64,000 nt of DNA from Shewanella sp. KX20019 (GCF_016757755.1 NZ_CP068437.1:2108001-2172000); one strand, 5' to 3'. Shown: positions 34,407 through 43,621, counted from the stretch's first letter. The notes: generated by a model not told the origin, from the sequence alone. Program-made: numbers and translations.

Positions 34407-35078
34407 CTAGCCCTCTTGTTGAGCAACCAAAATTCTAATTGCTTCTGCAGCATGCAGGATGTGACTGCGTAACAACGCTACCGCATTATCAACGTCACCT
34501 TGCCTACAATAGTCTAGCAATTCTCTATGATCTTGTTGTGCTTTAGGAATACCGCTCGCTAAAAAAAGCTGCAAGCGGACGTATCGGTCGCAGTTGGTAT
34601 TAAGCCCATTGACGACTTCAATTGTATGGGGTTTGTCTGCAGCGCGGTATAGACAAGTATGGAATTGGGAATTTAACCCACTCCAGCTTTCAATTTGGTC
34701 TTTATCTTGAAAAGCAACATCAAGCGAGTCCAAAATACTCTCAGCTTCTGCGAGGTCATCTTCAGTCATATTGGGGATAGCTTTTGCCAATAGATCTGTC
34801 TCTATTAATGCTCTTAAGTCAAATAGTTCAGTGACTTGGACAGCCGACAAAGTAGTCGCAGTCGCGCCTTTATGAGCTTCAAACTTAACTAACCCTTCAG
34901 CTTCTAATTGCAGTAATGCCTCTCGAACTGGGATCCTGCTTACATTCATTTCATCGGCTAAGGCACTTTGGCGTAATGGCATACCCGCAGCGATTTCACC
35001 TGAGAGGATTTTCTCCCTTAATACTTCAACAACAACTTGGGTGCGTGTTTTATGAACGATAGGCGTTATTCTGCTCAT
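34407..35078 (-). CDS. GntR-family regulator (FCD/FadR subgroup), probable hydroxyproline regulator
   Basis: A 223 aa regulator. The winged helix (about 14-75) reads LREKILSGEIAAGMPLRQSA then EMNVSRIPVREALLQLEAEG, classic GntR. The rest is an FCD ligand domain (LFDLRALIETDLLAKAI; the later HRELLDYCRQGDVDNAVALL carries the metal-binding His type). It is the last gene of the leftward hydroxyproline set, 107 bases downstream of the aldehyde dehydrogenase. FCD regulators bind palindromes with a GTAT-AC core; ATTGTATACAAT in the divergent promoter region is the likely operator. Ligand presumably a hydroxyproline intermediate (inference). Confidence 0.9.
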   Translation of the reverse strand: MSRITPIVHKTRTQVVVEVLREKILSGEIAAGMPLRQSALADEMNVSRIPVREALLQLEAEGLVKFEAHKGATATTLSAVQVTELFDLRALIETDLLAKAIPNMTEDDLAEAESILDSLDVAFQDKDQIESWSGLNSQFHTCLYRAADKPHTIEVVNGLNTNCDRYVRLQLFLASGIPKAQQDHRELLDYCRQGDVDNAVALLRSHILHAAEAIRILVAQQEG

Positions 35079-35185
35079 ATATCCTGTTTTTATGTTAGTT
35101 ATTCAAGATGATTTTCTTAGATTACCGCTTAAATAAGCATAATGAAAGGGAAACAACTTGTTTCCCTGTACATATGTTGAAATAT

Positions 35186-36757
35186 TTAGAATGTAATGAT
35201 ATTTTCTTGCTCTTGCCTTAACTTCTGTGGCATGAGCGCTATTGGCATGTTTTGTATACATAACGGTCGTTCGAAGCGAGACATTGCCTGGGTGCCAACC
35301 GATGTCGTACGGCTATCGGTACTGGCCGGATATGGCCCGCCATGGTTCATCGAGTGACATACTTCAACACCTGTAGGCATTTGGTTGAATATTAAACGGC
35401 CTACATTGTATGAGACTGATTCAATTAACTGAGTTTGCTCTGCCAACTCAGGGTCTAGTCCATGAATAGATGCCGTTAACTGACCTTCCATCTGCTCAGC
35501 TATTAACTCCATCTGTGCTTGGTTATCACAAACAACAACGACCGCGAATGGTCCAAATACTTCTTGTTGAAGCTCATTTAAAGCTAAATAATCTTCAGCG
35601 GTGACTTTAATCGCAGCCGGGCGCGTAAAGTGGCTTGCCGGTGATGATTTACCCTGTGAAATCAGCTCCACTGCATCATTATTAATAAGCGCTTCAACTT
35701 GTGATTGGTAGGTAGCTGCAATGCCTGCTGTTAGCATGCTAGCCGCTGATTCAAGTGAGATTTTCTCGGCTACTGTGGCAAGGTAGCGATTTAGTGCCTC
35801 GCCTTTTATTGCCACCACTACCCCAGGACTTGTACAAAACTGGCCATGGCCCATCAACATAGATTGCACCTGAGTCGTAGCAAGGCTTTCCGCTTGTTGT
35901 GTCAGCAGTTCACTAAGTAAGAACTGTGGGTTCGTTGAACCCAGTTCACCATAGAATGGGATCGGTTCAGCTCTTGCCGCGCAAAGATCAGCTAAAATGC
36001 GACCCACTTTCAGTGATCCGGTAAAGCCGACTGCTTTAATAGCGCTATGGCTAACTAGTAGCGTAGAAGACTGAGGCTCTGTTGACTGTACCAGGTTAAA
36101 TACCCCCGCAGGGATTTGAGTTTTTTCACTTGCTCGTGCAATTGCCTTACTTACAAGTTCGCTAGTAGCCGCGTGAGCAGGGTGTCCTTTTACAACAACA
36201 CTGCAACCTGCTGCAAGTGCTGCAGCGGTATCACCACCGGCTGTTGAAAAAGCCAAAGGAAAGTTTGATGCGCCGAAAACCGCAACGGGTCCAATAGGTA
36301 GAGTTCCTAGTCTAGTGTCGGGTTTTGGAAGAGGTTGTCTGTCAGGGTTAGCAAGGTCGATCAGTACATTCTCGATAGGGGTTCTTAATGTACTTGCAAA
36401 TAACTTTAATTGTCCGCAAGTCCTGCCTGTTTCGCCTTGTAGACGAGCCATTGGCAAACCTGTTTCTACATGAGCTGTTTGTGTAATTGCAGCGATATCA
36501 GCTTGGATCTCATCAGCAATTGCATCTAAAAAGTCTGCACGATTTTCATTAGTTGTGCGTCTATATGTAATGAAAGCTTGCTGCGCTGCGTTAACGGCAT
36601 CATTGATATTTTTTGATGTCGCCGATGCGAATTGCCATTCAGTGGCTTCGTTTTGGACAGGGTTCATACTGTTAAATTGCAGTGGTTCGTCAGTCCAAAC
36701 ACCATCGATTAAATGCTGACCACTAATTGCTACTGTTACTAAATCTGTCATATTCAC
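35186..36757 (-). CDS. 2-oxoglutarate semialdehyde dehydrogenase (aldehyde dehydrogenase, NADP+-type)
   Basis: A 523 aa aldehyde dehydrogenase. It has a cofactor-binding segment GPVAVFGASNFPLAF (156-170), general base E271 in FYGELGSTNP and catalytic thiol C308 in GHGQFCTSPG. This is the branch known to oxidise 2,5-dioxopentanoate (2-oxoglutarate semialdehyde) to 2-oxoglutarate in hydroxyproline and sugar-acid catabolism. It sits between the hydroxyproline epimerase and the regulator on the same strand, so its role is the last step of trans-4-hydroxyproline breakdown, feeding the TCA cycle. Confidence 0.9.
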   Translation of the reverse strand: MNMTDLVTVAISGQHLIDGVWTDEPLQFNSMNPVQNEATEWQFASATSKNINDAVNAAQQAFITYRRTTNENRADFLDAIADEIQADIAAITQTAHVETGLPMARLQGETGRTCGQLKLFASTLRTPIENVLIDLANPDRQPLPKPDTRLGTLPIGPVAVFGASNFPLAFSTAGGDTAAALAAGCSVVVKGHPAHAATSELVSKAIARASEKTQIPAGVFNLVQSTEPQSSTLLVSHSAIKAVGFTGSLKVGRILADLCAARAEPIPFYGELGSTNPQFLLSELLTQQAESLATTQVQSMLMGHGQFCTSPGVVVAIKGEALNRYLATVAEKISLESAASMLTAGIAATYQSQVEALINNDAVELISQGKSSPASHFTRPAAIKVTAEDYLALNELQQEVFGPFAVVVVCDNQAQMELIAEQMEGQLTASIHGLDPELAEQTQLIESVSYNVGRLIFNQMPTGVEVCHSMNHGGPYPASTDSRTTSVGTQAMSRFERPLCIQNMPIALMPQKLRQEQENIITF

Positions 36758-36792
36758 TCCTGAACTTAGGTACTCAATAAATTAATTGTTGA

Positions 36793-37794
36793 TCACACGA
36801 CCTGAAAACCGAAAGCATAAGGGTCACTATCATCAATGGTAATGGTGTTGTTGCCAGTCATTCTGGCCCAGCCTTTAATGCTTGGCATAATGCCCTGGTA
36901 GTCACCGACTTGCGTTGCTGATTCAATTTTTCCAACAAACTGGCTGCCGATAATGCTCTCGTGGGTATACTCTTCGCCGATTTGCAGATGCCCTTTTGCA
37001 TATAATTGGGCAAGCCTAGCACTTGTTCCGGTGCCACAGGGCGAACGGTCAATGGCTTTGTCACCATAAAAGACCGCATTTGCACCATCGGAACCTGAAG
37101 AGATGGTATCACCAGTCCAAAGCACATGTGTTACGCCACTTACCGTAGGATCATTTGGGTGGATACAAGTAAGTTGTTCTTGCGCAATGGCTCTGACAAT
37201 GGGGCTCCAGCGAAGAATGTCAGCTGCGCTCCAGTGGCGCAATCCAGGAAAGTTTTCTTGCGGGTCAACAATAACGTAGTAGTTGCCGCCATAGGACACA
37301 TCTACCTTTAGTGTCCCTAAGCCTGGAATATCTAAAATTTGGTCCCTATGTGCAAGATATGCTGCAACGTTATATATCTTGACCCAATCAACTTTTTCAT
37401 CAGTTTTTTGATAATCAATTTTTATCTGGCCAGCGGGGACATCGATGATGAGTTTCCCCGGTGTTTTTGCCGTCAATAATCCAGATTCAATTGCTGACGT
37501 AACGGTGCCAATAGTGCCGTGCCCACACATGGGCAAGCAGCCACTGGTTTCTATAAATAAAATAGACGCATCAGCGTCGTTAGAGCACGGAGGATAAAGA
37601 AAGGCACCAGACATCATGTCGTGGCCGCGAGGCTCAAACATAAGCCCTTTGCGGATCCAATCATACTCGCGAAGAAAGTGTTGTCTTTTCTCGCTCATAT
37701 TCTTGCCAAGAAGATGGGGGTGACCACTGGTCACAAGCCTTACAGGGTTACCGCCTGTGTGTCCATCAATACAAAAAAACGTGCCTTTCAGCAT
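36793..37794 (-). CDS. 4-hydroxyproline 2-epimerase (proline racemase family, Cys/Cys)
   Basis: A 333 aa proline-racemase-fold enzyme. The two catalytic cysteines are both present: C90 in LPMCGHGTIG and C253 in DRSPCGTGTSAR. This Cys/Cys pair marks racemases or 2-epimerases, and the hydroxyproline context favours 4-hydroxyproline 2-epimerase, which converts trans-4-hydroxy-L-proline to cis-4-hydroxy-D-proline. It lies 35 bases before the semialdehyde dehydrogenase gene on the same strand. True proline racemase is the alternative, but the pathway neighbours argue against it. Confidence 0.92.
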   Translation of the reverse strand: MLKGTFFCIDGHTGGNPVRLVTSGHPHLLGKNMSEKRQHFLREYDWIRKGLMFEPRGHDMMSGAFLYPPCSNDADASILFIETSGCLPMCGHGTIGTVTSAIESGLLTAKTPGKLIIDVPAGQIKIDYQKTDEKVDWVKIYNVAAYLAHRDQILDIPGLGTLKVDVSYGGNYYVIVDPQENFPGLRHWSAADILRWSPIVRAIAQEQLTCIHPNDPTVSGVTHVLWTGDTISSGSDGANAVFYGDKAIDRSPCGTGTSARLAQLYAKGHLQIGEEYTHESIIGSQFVGKIESATQVGDYQGIMPSIKGWARMTGNNTITIDDSDPYAFGFQVV

Positions 37795-37873
37795 AAATAT
37801 AGCTCCACTATTATTGTTAGTGTGCTGAGCCGATATTAATCAAAGGCTCAGCGCTTGGAGATATGACTTAGGT

Positions 37874-38788
37874 TTAGTCGATGTTGTACTTGTCTAGATT
37901 AATACGTGTTTTGAGTGCTAGTGCGATAACTTCTTCTACATAAGCGCGTTCTTCACCTATTAATGGTAAACGTGGCATACGTACATTTTCACTACCACGA
38001 CCTAAAATTTGCTCCGCAAATTTAATACACTGAACTAGCGTTGGAATGGTATCGAGTCTTAGCAGCGGCATGAACCAACGATAGATTTCACGTGCTTCTT
38101 CGATGCGCCCTGCACGTGCAAGTTTGTACAGTGTTACCGATTCCCGTGGGAATACGTTTGTTAGACCAGAGATCCAACCTGTTGCACCAAGCAGTAAACT
38201 TTCTAGAGCGATATCGTCCACACCGCATAGAATACTGAATCGCTCACCAAAACGACTTTGCAACTCAGTTAAGCGACGGGTATCAGTGGTCGATTCTTTG
38301 ATGGCTACAATGTTATCTTCTTCTGCAAGAATTGCAGTCATCTCAAGATTAATGTCTACGCCATAACTCACAGGGTTGTTGTAGATCATGATTGGCAGTT
38401 TAGTTGAGCGAGCAACAGTCTGGTAATGTGCAACGACTTCACGATCTGTGCCACGGTAAACCATAGCAGGCAGTAGCATTAGACCATCAACACCAAGTTT
38501 CTCTACATCTTGTGCATAAAGAGATGCTAGTTCAGCAGTATTTTCAGTACATCCAGTTAGCACTAAAATACGGCCTTTAACGGTTTCTACGGTATGTTTG
38601 ATGAACTCACGTTTTTCTTCTGGGCTTAGAGAAGCATTCTCTCCGATTGTGCCTAAAGCAATAATTCCGTCAATTCCATCTCTAATAAGATCTTCGAGCA
38701 TACGAGCATTTGACTCGTAATTGATCGAACCATCTTCATTAAATTGAGTTGAGATAGCGGGGAAAACACCTTGCCAATTTACATTCAT
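37874..38788 (-). CDS. 1-pyrroline-4-hydroxy-2-carboxylate deaminase (DapA/DHDPS family)
   Basis: A 304 aa class I aldolase-fold protein. It has the family GTIGENASLSPEEK segment, Y136 in MIYNNPVSYG and Schiff-base lysine K164 in VAIKESTTDT. In this context it is not dihydrodipicolinate synthase but the deaminating dehydratase that makes 2-oxoglutarate semialdehyde from pyrroline-4-hydroxy-2-carboxylate. It is the first gene of the leftward unit, with a GAGG site before ATG, and faces the T3Hyp dehydratase across a 165 base promoter region. Confidence 0.9.
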   Translation of the reverse strand: MNVNWQGVFPAISTQFNEDGSINYESNARMLEDLIRDGIDGIIALGTIGENASLSPEEKREFIKHTVETVKGRILVLTGCTENTAELASLYAQDVEKLGVDGLMLLPAMVYRGTDREVVAHYQTVARSTKLPIMIYNNPVSYGVDINLEMTAILAEEDNIVAIKESTTDTRRLTELQSRFGERFSILCGVDDIALESLLLGATGWISGLTNVFPRESVTLYKLARAGRIEEAREIYRWFMPLLRLDTIPTLVQCIKFAEQILGRGSENVRMPRLPLIGEERAYVEEVIALALKTRINLDKYNID

Positions 38789-38841
38789 ATTAAGCCTCTA
38801 TTACTACGTTTTACATTTGAAATTATGGTTTGTTATGGGAT

Positions 38842-38924
38842 ATTGTATACGTGAAATTACAAATTAAAAGACCCCATTACGCGATTGGGAGTAACTAAAT
38901 CACCCTTGCATTATTGTATACAAT
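38842..38924. promoter_or_regulatory. Divergent hydroxyproline promoter region with GTATAC operators
   Basis: Site 1 ATTGTATACGTG (38842-38853) is a half-degenerate palindrome; site 2 ATTGTATACAAT (38913-38924) is a perfect one. Both lie between the divergent deaminase and dehydratase genes. They are the likely targets of the GntR regulator at 34.4 kb. Site 2 is 29 bases before the dehydratase ATG, placed to block initiation. Confidence 0.6.
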
Positions 38925-38953
38925 ATGCAAAAAGATCAAGAGAAAACCTAAAA

Positions 38954-39994
38954 ATGAGAAAAATTGAGATCAGTCCAGAGCTGGCAAGCACTTATACAGA
39001 ATTCAAAACGATAGATGCACATACAGAAGGTGAACCTCTGCGTATTATTGTCTCAGGCTACCCTGAAATAAAAGGCAAAACTATTTTAGAAAAACGCAAA
39101 TATGTTACCGAAAATTGCGATGTATACCGAAAATTGCTGATGCATGAGCCTCGAGGGCATGCAGATATGTATGGCGCGTTGATTACTGAAGCCGTAACAC
39201 CGAACGCTGATTTTGGTGTGCTTTTTTTGCATAACGAGGGTTACAGCTCTATGTGTGGCCATGGCATTCTTGCTTTAGTTAAAGTGATGTGTACAACGGG
39301 TGCGATTGAGTTAAATGATAGCGAAAGAGTGATAAAAATTGATGCGCCAGCGGGGTTAATAACTGCAAAAGCTTACCGTGACCAACAAGGTAAGATTCAT
39401 GCAAGCTTTAAAAATGTTGATTCATGGGCTGAGTCGTTAGATTGCACTGTGATGGTGGATGGTTTTGGTGACGTGACCTATGATATTAGCTTTGGTGGCG
39501 CATACTATGCGTATGTTGATGCAGACGCCCATGGTATTTCATGTGGCCAAGAAAACGTGGCTCAATTAATCGATATAGGCAGGCGTATCAAGCTTGCAGT
39601 GATGGCTTCACACCCTTTAGCACATCCTATCGAAGAAGATTTAAGCTTTCTTTACGGCACCATATTTACCTCAAAAAAGGTGACTGATCCTGAAGCGCAC
39701 TCTCGCCACGTATGTATTTTTGCCGATGGTGAAGTGGATCGCTCACCAACAGGAACCGGTGTTGCTGGCCGAATTGCGCTGCTGTACGCAAAGGGGGAGG
39801 TTGCGTTAAATAGTCCATTAATGATTGAGAGTATTGTCGATGGCCGAATGATTGTAAGCGCAACGGCGACAACGCAGTTTCATGACAAACAAGCGGTGAT
39901 CCCTGAAGTGTCTGGTCGCTCATATATTACTGGGAAACATCAGTTTTTTATTGATCCTGATGATGTGTTCCAAGATGGCTTTATGCTGCGTTAA
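38954..39994 (+). CDS. trans-3-hydroxy-L-proline dehydratase (proline racemase family, Cys/Thr)
   Basis: A 346 aa proline-racemase-fold enzyme. I use ATG 38954; an upstream in-frame start would lie across the operator. The first catalytic residue is C101 in SSMCGHGILA, but the second cysteine is replaced by T266 in DRSPTGTGVAG. That Cys/Thr pair is the signature of trans-3-hydroxy-L-proline dehydratases, which yield pyrroline-2-carboxylate. The reductase that would turn this into proline is not in the window. It is the first gene of the rightward unit. Confidence 0.9.
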   Translation: MRKIEISPELASTYTEFKTIDAHTEGEPLRIIVSGYPEIKGKTILEKRKYVTENCDVYRKLLMHEPRGHADMYGALITEAVTPNADFGVLFLHNEGYSSMCGHGILALVKVMCTTGAIELNDSERVIKIDAPAGLITAKAYRDQQGKIHASFKNVDSWAESLDCTVMVDGFGDVTYDISFGGAYYAYVDADAHGISCGQENVAQLIDIGRRIKLAVMASHPLAHPIEEDLSFLYGTIFTSKKVTDPEAHSRHVCIFADGEVDRSPTGTGVAGRIALLYAKGEVALNSPLMIESIVDGRMIVSATATTQFHDKQAVIPEVSGRSYITGKHQFFIDPDDVFQDGFMLR

Positions 39995-40026
39995 TGGTTA
40001 CGACTACAATAGAGTAGATAAACGAT

Positions 40027-41301
40027 ATGAATAATCAAACACTTAACAGTCCCAGAAAAGTCACTATTATTGGTGCTGGCATTGTTGGTCTAGCAGCGGC
40101 TATTGAACTACAACGTGTGGGCTTCAATGTTACCATTCTTGATAAAGAAGGGACGGCCGCAGGTGCCTCAAAAGGCAATGCTGGTCATTTTGCAACCGAA
40201 CAAGTTTTTCCCCTAGCTGACCCTGCTTTGTTACCTAAACTGCCTGGAATGTTAATGGATCCGATAGGGCCGTTTCGCATTCAACCACAATACTTGCTTA
40301 AAGCCCTACCTTGGTTTTTTCGGTTTTTGCATAACATGCTACCGTCTCGTAGAACAAAAAATGGCCAAGCGATTAAACTACTCAATCAAAATGCTATAGC
40401 AGCAATGAAATCATTAACTGCATTCTGCGACTGTGAAGATTTGCTAACCCTGAATGGCAGCTTATTAGTATTTGAAAGTACGCCCTTAGCCTTGGTTGAA
40501 AAAGAGTATCGGGCCTACGCCGATGCCGACGTGGATGTAAAGTTACTCAATGGCGATGAGGTTAGGGCACTTGAACCGTCATTAAGCAGTAGCATTACCA
40601 ATGGGCTGTATTTTACTCATGTTGGACATACAGCTGATCCATATCGCTTATGCAAAGCATTAGAGGCTAAATTTAAGGAGTTAGGTGGTAAGCTTATCAC
40701 CGAAGAACTTGTTCAGATCCACGCTGTCAAAACTAGCTCAAGCATACAACTTGATATGCATTCTGGACGTAGTGAGCAATCAGATGCTGTCGTTATAGCT
40801 TCTGGTGCATGGTCAAAACCGTTCGTTAAGCAACTCGGTCATTCAGTGCCGCTAGAAACCGAGCGTGGCTACCACCTTATGATGCCCCAAAAGAGTAATC
40901 TCTCTCGTCCCGTGGCTTCTTACAATCGTAAGTTTATAATCACACCCATGTTAGCGGGAACGAGGCTTGCTGGTACCGTTGAGTTTGGCGGCTTGAAAGC
41001 ACCGCTAGTGGCAGCTAGAGCAGATAGTTTGTTCCCACACGGAAAAGCGCTATTGCCAGATCTATTTGCCGATGCTGTAGCGAGTGATGGTGAACGCTGG
41101 ATGGGATTTAGACCATCTATGCCTGATAGTTTGCCGGTACTGGGACGAAGTAATAAACAAGCAAATGTATATTTCTCATTTGGTCATCAGCATCTTGGCT
41201 TAACGTGGGCGGCAGTGACAGCAAAGCTGCTGGCGGAGGAGATATTAGGAGAGCAAGCAAGTATAGAACTGAGCCCTTATCGTATCGACAGATTTGATTA
41301 G
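40027..41301 (+). CDS. FAD-dependent D-hydroxyproline dehydrogenase (DadA/DAO family)
   Basis: A 424 aa flavoprotein. The dinucleotide-binding motif VTIIGAGIVGLAAAIELQ lies at residues 13-30 (GxGxxG). AGASKGNAGHFATEQ and the tail GFRPSMPDSLPVLGRS fit D-amino-acid dehydrogenases. In the hydroxyproline pathway it oxidises cis-4-hydroxy-D-proline to pyrroline-4-hydroxy-2-carboxylate, passing electrons to the membrane chain. It starts 32 bases after the dehydratase, in the same unit, and should be under the same operator. A general D-amino-acid dehydrogenase role is the alternative. Confidence 0.88.
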   Translation: MNNQTLNSPRKVTIIGAGIVGLAAAIELQRVGFNVTILDKEGTAAGASKGNAGHFATEQVFPLADPALLPKLPGMLMDPIGPFRIQPQYLLKALPWFFRFLHNMLPSRRTKNGQAIKLLNQNAIAAMKSLTAFCDCEDLLTLNGSLLVFESTPLALVEKEYRAYADADVDVKLLNGDEVRALEPSLSSSITNGLYFTHVGHTADPYRLCKALEAKFKELGGKLITEELVQIHAVKTSSSIQLDMHSGRSEQSDAVVIASGAWSKPFVKQLGHSVPLETERGYHLMMPQKSNLSRPVASYNRKFIITPMLAGTRLAGTVEFGGLKAPLVAARADSLFPHGKALLPDLFADAVASDGERWMGFRPSMPDSLPVLGRSNKQANVYFSFGHQHLGLTWAAVTAKLLAEEILGEQASIELSPYRIDRFD

Positions 41302-41335
41302 AGCTATTAGTACTCAATGAAAAGACCTATTGATA

Positions 41336-41379
41336 ATACCTCAAACAAAGACCAAAAATTTGCTCCTTGTTTGAGGTAT
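41336..41379. terminator. Stem-loop between the dehydrogenase and Xaa-Pro aminopeptidase genes
   Basis: A 13 bp perfect stem ATACCTCAAACAA/TTGTTTGAGGTAT with an 18 base loop between convergent genes. No T-run, so the terminator role is only likely. Confidence 0.55.
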
Positions 41380-41447
41380 GAGTAAAGAATATAAATTTTA
41401 AAGTCGTTCTATGAGCAAACCGCATTCATTAAATTACATACTCAGTA

Positions 41448-42755
41448 TTATGTATGTGCCATACAGTGCTCTATCTCTTCAACTGTTCTAGGCACATCGG
41501 CTGATAGGTTCTCAAAACCGTTTGCGGTTACCAGAATATCGTCTTCAATGCGGATCCCCATGCCTCGGTATGCTTCAGGTACATCGGTTGCATCTTCTGG
41601 AATGTAGATCCCAGGCTCAATCGTAAACACCATTCCTGTCTCTAATGTACGCCATTTGCCATTGTTGTCATGGTAGGGACCAACATCGTGTACATCCATG
41701 CCAAGCCAGTGACCAGTTTTGTGCACGGTAAAGCGTTTATAACTTTCAGTTGCCATGATTTGCTCAATCGAGCCGGACAATAATCCAAGTTGTTTGAGAC
41801 CCTCTGCCATTACCTGCATACAGGTATTATAGAGGCTATTCCACATCGCGCCCGGCCGTACTTTATTTATGGCTTGATCTAATGCACTTAACACCAGTTG
41901 GTAAATGGCTTTTTGCTCAGGGGTAAAACGGCCATTGACTGGATAACTACGGGTGATGTCAGAAGCATAGTGCTCCAATTCGCCGCCGGCATCGATAAGT
42001 AGCATCTGGCCGTCCTGCAGTTGGCTGCTATTTTCTTCATAATGTAGGCAACAGGCATTATTGCCGCTGGCTACAATATTTGGATAAGCGACATCGTTAC
42101 AGCCATATTTAGCGATAGTGAAGTCAAACAGTGAAGATAACTGACGCTCATTGATACCAGGATGGCAGGCCTGCATCACCGCAAGGTGTCCAGCGGTCGA
42201 TGCAGTAACTGCGTTGCGGATTTTAGCTATTTCAGCTTGATTTTTAACTACTCGTCTTGGATGTAACAGCTCGGCAAGCGGTTTGATTGAGGTGAAATAT
42301 TTTGGAGTGTCAAATGACGAATTGAATCTGTGATGATTTGACCAGTTGACTAATGATGATGAAAATCGGCCTAGCTCATCACTTATGTAGAGTGTTTTAA
42401 TGTTTTGCAGCAGTGGTAATAAGGTTTGTTCAAACAGCGTATTCGAAAAGGCTCTGTCTGCACCATAATGCTCTACAGCGCCTTCAACCCCTGCACGGGA
42501 TCCGAAGCTGACTTCTTGAGCTGGATCTTTAGGGCGACTGAACAATAGATACTCACTTACTTCGCGTTTGACCAATATAGCAATAGCGTCTGGCTCATCG
42601 AACCCTGTTAAATAGAGGAAGTCATTATCTTGTCTGAAGTGATACTTGATATTTTTACTACGGACTTTTTGCTGATAGCCAGCAAGGATCACTAAACTGT
42701 CATCAGGTAGCTGTTTAAGTAGCTCTGCTCGTCTGTGGCGATAGATATTGTCCAT
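41448..42755 (-). CDS. Xaa-Pro aminopeptidase (PepP-like, M24B)
   Basis: A 435 aa metallopeptidase that removes an N-terminal residue before proline. It has an N-terminal creatinase-like domain (RHRRAELLKQLPDDSLVILA) and a pita-bread domain whose dinuclear metal ligands appear in LIDAGGEL, ASDITRSYP, HWLGMDVHDVG, FTIEPGIYIPE and GIRIEDD. The full ligand set is present, so it should be active. It sits beside the hydroxyproline genes, suggesting use of collagen-type peptides, but pepP is also a housekeeping gene. Transcribed alone, leftward. Confidence 0.92.
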   Translation of the reverse strand: MDNIYRHRRAELLKQLPDDSLVILAGYQQKVRSKNIKYHFRQDNDFLYLTGFDEPDAIAILVKREVSEYLLFSRPKDPAQEVSFGSRAGVEGAVEHYGADRAFSNTLFEQTLLPLLQNIKTLYISDELGRFSSSLVNWSNHHRFNSSFDTPKYFTSIKPLAELLHPRRVVKNQAEIAKIRNAVTASTAGHLAVMQACHPGINERQLSSLFDFTIAKYGCNDVAYPNIVASGNNACCLHYEENSSQLQDGQMLLIDAGGELEHYASDITRSYPVNGRFTPEQKAIYQLVLSALDQAINKVRPGAMWNSLYNTCMQVMAEGLKQLGLLSGSIEQIMATESYKRFTVHKTGHWLGMDVHDVGPYHDNNGKWRTLETGMVFTIEPGIYIPEDATDVPEAYRGMGIRIEDDILVTANGFENLSADVPRTVEEIEHCMAHT

Positions 42756-42888
42756 ATTGTATTTTTCTTTGTATAGGTATGTATATTATATTCATTACAC
42801 GATATTAGACAGTTTATAGCAAGTTCACGGTGCATTTTTGTTTAATGAATGAAATAATAACGTCATTAATGATTAGAGAGACGGCATT

Positions 42889-43440
42889 TTGAAACGAGCA
42901 GTATTTTTAGACAGAGATGGTGTCATCAATATAGATCATGGCTATGTACATAAGGTCGATGATTTTGAATATGTTGAAGGCGTGTTTGAAGCCTGTGTAG
43001 CGCTAAAAGATGCAGGCTTTCTTCTTGCGGTCGTGACTAATCAGTCTGGTATTGCGCGTGGCTTATATACTGAAGATCAGTTTCACACATTAACAGAGTG
43101 GATGGATTGGAACTTTGTTGACAAAGGTGTTGAACTGGATGGTATCTACTATTGCCCCCATCATTTCGAAAAAGGGCTTGGTGAGTATAAAGTTGACTGT
43201 GACTGCCGTAAACCGAAACCTGGAATGCTAAACACTGCAGCACAGTTCCTAAAGATTGATTTAGGCCAATCTGTGATGGTGGGTGATAAAAGAGATGACA
43301 TGCTAGCAGCTAAAGCTGCAGGAGTTCCGACTCGTATATTAGTGCGCACTGGGAAATCCGTCACTGATGAAGCTATAGCAGCAGCCACAGTGGTGTTGGA
43401 TTCAATTGCAGATGTACCCGCTTATTTGGCGGATAATTAA
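42889..43440 (+). CDS. gmhB: D-glycero-beta-D-manno-heptose 1,7-bisphosphate 7-phosphatase
   Basis: A 183 aa HAD-family phosphatase in ADP-heptose synthesis for the LPS inner core. The start is TTG 42889 after AGAGAGACGG; no ATG lies near. The nucleophile motif FLDRDGVIN has D8 and D10. The zinc-binding group CPHH and CDCRKPKPG marks GmhB, and the final VMVGDKRDDMLAA completes the HAD core. It is followed by a strong terminator and then the rRNA promoter, the same order as in several gammaproteobacteria. Confidence 0.95.
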   Translation: MKRAVFLDRDGVINIDHGYVHKVDDFEYVEGVFEACVALKDAGFLLAVVTNQSGIARGLYTEDQFHTLTEWMDWNFVDKGVELDGIYYCPHHFEKGLGEYKVDCDCRKPKPGMLNTAAQFLKIDLGQSVMVGDKRDDMLAAKAAGVPTRILVRTGKSVTDEAIAAATVVLDSIADVPAYLADN

Positions 43441-43507
43441 TTCGAGAATGCGAGTTAGTATTGAATCGTCAGTCCTTTAAGAGCGTTAAGTTAAAATTAG
43501 GCTGCGG

Positions 43508-43531
43508 AAAGGGGCTTTTAGCCCCTTTTTT
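43508..43531 (+). terminator. Terminator after gmhB
   Basis: An 8 bp stem AAAGGGGC/GCCCCTTT with TTTTA loop and a run of T. Confidence 0.9.
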
Positions 43532-43593
43532 GTGCGTATTGCTTGAGAAATATCCGTTTGGTCGTGTTATTCCATTTTTATTAAGAAACCCTC

Positions 43594-43621
43594 TTGTGCT
43601 CTCTCTGGATTTCCCTATAAT
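43594..43621 (+). promoter_or_regulatory. rRNA operon promoter P1
   Basis: -35 TTGTGC (43594-43599), 16 bases, -10 TATAAT (43616-43621), then GCGCATCC, a GC-rich discriminator as expected for stringent control of rRNA. Confidence 0.75.

Noticed and set aside
37874..38788. Call as dapA (dihydrodipicolinate synthase)
   Set aside because: The lysine and tyrosine are shared by the whole family; the hydroxyproline neighbours point to the deaminase role.
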